The notes beneath the pieces were generated by a model. The model searched no databases, was not told the origin of the DNA, and saw nothing but the letters and a program-made list of their open reading frames with translations. From Nautilus pompilius (Eukaryota; Mollusca; Cephalopoda; Nautilida; Nautilidae): a stretch of DNA of 64,000 nucleotides. This document shows positions 61,356 through 64,000 of the stretch, one piece after another (the stretch's first letter is position 1; every line of letters begins with the position of its first letter). Both the position numbers and the translations under genes were made by a program. The stretch lies in assembly GCA_018389105.1 (NCBI GenBank), contig JACATO010000091.1, positions 248,001 through 312,000 of the forward strand. Direction: 5' to 3'.

Positions 61356-63313
61356 CCTCTGGACTAGAGCTCCCCAATATCGTGTCCCTTAGCTTCAACA
61401 TATTTTAGATTTTGCTTTCTTTTATAAAACCATTAGAAAGCTGCACAAACCCAAAAACCTAAATCCAAATTGTGGTGTTTTGATACTGATATTCTTATTT
61501 GAACAAATGCCGAGAGCAACCTAGGGAAAAATGCCAAAATATATAAAGCAAAAAGATGGCTCGTGAAGCTATCCGCCATATTGGTGCCTGAGATGGAGGG
61601 AAGAACCAAGATGAAGGTGAAAATTGAAAACCTACAGGTAGACTGAGCTTACAATAGGCAGTACATTATACACCACTGCCAGGCTACTCCTCTTCTTTTA
61701 TCTTTACTTATTTTGTTTACAATTCTTTTCTTGTTTTCCATATTTCTCGTGATCATAGTGCACTGGCCGTTATAACGCGTTATCCACATCATCTCTAAAG
61801 AACCCAACTTGATCTGACCTCGGAAACTAATTCTCCGTGAAGTAATTCCCATCTAGCCTCACCAGAATAAGGATATAACCACCGACAACATTATGCAATC
61901 AGCCACAAACCTCCTACAGATGGATGGTCAGCGGAGCACTGGGTGACAAGGTCCCTGCTCACCGTGGTGACAGCTATAGCTCAGACCTGGTAATCCGCGC
62001 TGCGCTCGATGTTCAAACAGTGGAATGGTTTTACTCACTCTTCTGTAATAGCCTAATGTGTGTGTGTGTAGGTTTCCTAGATGTCGTGTCCAGCCATCAT
62101 TGCTGGAACCATGCAGCCCCTTTCACTGCCCAACCAGTGTTCAGAGAACCAATCTCAGTAATGCCATAGATTCTGCATAACCTGCGAGAGAAAAGACAAA
62201 GGCTGTAAGTGGAAACCTTTTGTTGTACAGACAGAGATCATTCAGAAGGCTCCCGAGTCATCATGCAAGCAGATGTGGGAAGAGAGATCCCGGGGATAAA
62301 TTCTTGGGGGGGGCCTATCCTGGAGAAAAAAGGAAAAATCAACCGCACAAAAAACAGAAATTTACAGATGTTGTTTACGACATTTGGTAAAACAACATGG
62401 AACTGCATGTTAGAATGAACAACTGAAAAACGGTATAAGACGTTTACGACGATATCATTCATACTGATCTGACGAATGGTTTACAGAACTCAATGTCCTA
62501 TAGCTGTTTAAGGTTTGGTTTTTGACGCTAAAAATAATTGTTTCGGATTAATTTGTTAGATATTTCCGAAATGATACCCTGGAGACTGCTCTCTTATGGT
62601 TGTTGTTGTTTTTTTTTTGTTGTTACTCTGCTGAATCGAGAGCAATGAAGTCAGAACTTACGATGACAATAAAGTTGTTTGCAATGTCCTGGACGAGAGC
62701 ATACACATCTAAAAATGTCAAAAGTTTAAATTCAGTTAAAGTCTCTCCGTTGAATTTAGTTTCACAGTAACAAACTCAGGTTTTTTCAGTTAGGTAATAG
62801 CCTTAAGCGCTTCTTTAAGCATTCTGCTTGTCTTCGGCGTGTTTTCTCATCACCATTATCATTTCCAGTTGGGAGCTGCTTTTGGCAGTGTCTTGGCTGC
62901 AGATCTTATTTTGGTTGTCTTCAACGAGGTGGTTACATATGGCTTGATGTTTTTGCCATCTAGGGGAAAAACCTCAGGATGCTAGGGAAGTCTGGTGGGA
63001 GCCATGGGCCCGCTTCAGGCTTGCTGTCGTGAACCACCAATCGGGTGTAAGATGAAATGAGGGATTATCTGTTTGCATTTGTTTTCAGAACTTAAATTAC
63101 GACACCGTGATGCAACATCTGTGACTGCCTCCATCATGGAACACAAACAAAACCAGACCAATCTCTCAGTCTGACTCATCTTTAAGCTTTTTTTTTGTTT
63201 GTTTTCATTGTTCTTCTAGTAACCAAATATTATGAGAAATAAGCAGAAATGTTGGAACAAAAGTATTAGCCAGCTACAATTTTGCACTGGATATTTTGTT
63301 CAACACAGTGTCA
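61356..63313. other. Intergenic sequence, no gene recognised
   Basis: Short frames only. No transposon ends or domain motifs recognised. Confidence 0.45.
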
Positions 63314-63314
63314 A

Positions 63315-63390
<76 letters not shown>
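63314..63390. repeat. (AAT)n microsatellite
   Basis: About 25 trinucleotide units with one interruption near 63354. The Ile/Asn-run open frame across it is an artefact. Confidence 0.95.
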
Positions 63391-64000
63391 GACATTTGCT
63401 TTTTTATGGTTTTGAATTCGGTAAATAGAGAGAGAAGCAGTCATGGCTTATTGTCCATTATGTAATTTTTAGATATATATATACGAGCCTGTCCCTCCAT
63501 CATGCTTATAGCTTCAACATTGAGAAGAAAAGAGATGATTTGGAAATCTTTTCCCAGATTGTGGATGCACAGGCTTTGGAAACTGTGTGATGAAGATTTA
63601 CAAGGTGAGACACAATCCTTCATACGGTGATATACCACAAGATTCTTCATCTGAAATAAGTCTCCTAATCAAAACTCTAAAAAAATTAATTTCATTTCTT
63701 TACTACAGAGAGGCTCAAAGCCATTTGTGGCTCATGCAAGGTTCCTTCAGAATATGAAGCGCGGAGAAAACTTGGAAAGACATTTTCAACAAGACTGATG
63801 CCACCAAGCACCGTCGTCGTTGATAGAATAAGATTCGTTGATCATTTTTGTGAAAAGCTGTTAGTTCCATGTAACCTCAAGTTTAGCTCAATGCCGGCTG
63901 TTTTAGTTTTAAAAAGTTTAAAATGAAATTCAGAAAATGGTCCGCATCGCTTCACAACTGGACTGCTCTAGAAGCATCTTTCAGACATGTGACAGGTGAT
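63391..64000. other. Right edge of window, no gene recognised
   Basis: A short stretch after an acceptor-like TACTACAG at 63707 (RGSKPFVAHARFLQNMK and so on) reads open for some codons. I cannot show that it is an exon. Confidence 0.35.

Noticed and set aside
63232-63465. Frame with Ile and Asn runs
   Set aside because: Translation of the (AAT)n microsatellite.
1-64000. CRISPR, operon, phage or other prokaryotic-type systems
   Set aside because: The window is clearly eukaryotic; the only regular repeats are satellites and microsatellites without spacers or cas genes.

Overview
This is eukaryotic, animal-like DNA: AT-rich, with split genes, GT-AG introns of up to about 20 kb, microsatellites, and relics of many metazoan transposon families. 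The one recognisable host gene looks like an invertebrate FRRS1-type protein. A mollusc or other lophotrochozoan is my best guess, but this rests on general resemblance and not on a search. There are no bacterial operons, CRISPR arrays or rRNA genes that I can see.

The first 44 kb holds the 3' two-thirds of one plus-strand gene. It encodes a ferric-chelate-reductase-1-like protein: the end of a reeler domain, a DOMON domain, then a cytochrome b561 membrane domain. I placed twelve coding exons between 578 and 43882 with compatible phases. They are compact up to 15772, followed by introns of about 19.8 kb and 8.1 kb before the last two small exons. The 5' end of the gene lies off the left edge. 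The visible exons encode about 463 residues. There are two oddities. One is an apparent single-base loss (or an alternative 4-nt-shifted donor) at the exon 3/4 join. The other is a Tyr where the fourth haem-binding His of the b561 core is expected.

The introns hold transposon fossils. These are a pogo/Tigger-like deletion derivative (986-1570), a hAT element with terminal repeats and a perfect 8-bp target duplication (9330-11544), a Tc1-like fragment (21680-21960, minus), a Mutator-like (MULE) transposase relic (24575-25700, minus), a 400-bp CT-rich tract (27285-27712), and a LINE reverse-transcriptase relic (39910-40865).

From 44 kb to the end I find no convincing host gene. The landmarks are an old, diverged satellite-like array (50640-51530), a mariner element with perfect 29-bp inverted repeats but a broken transposase (52121-53424), and a younger, homogeneous 31/32-bp satellite array (54563-56205). 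The old and young arrays appear to be the same repeat family in opposite orientations on either side of the mariner. This is the most interesting structural signal here. I did not find a convincing new multi-gene system. The best leads are the inverted satellite pair and the altered haem site.
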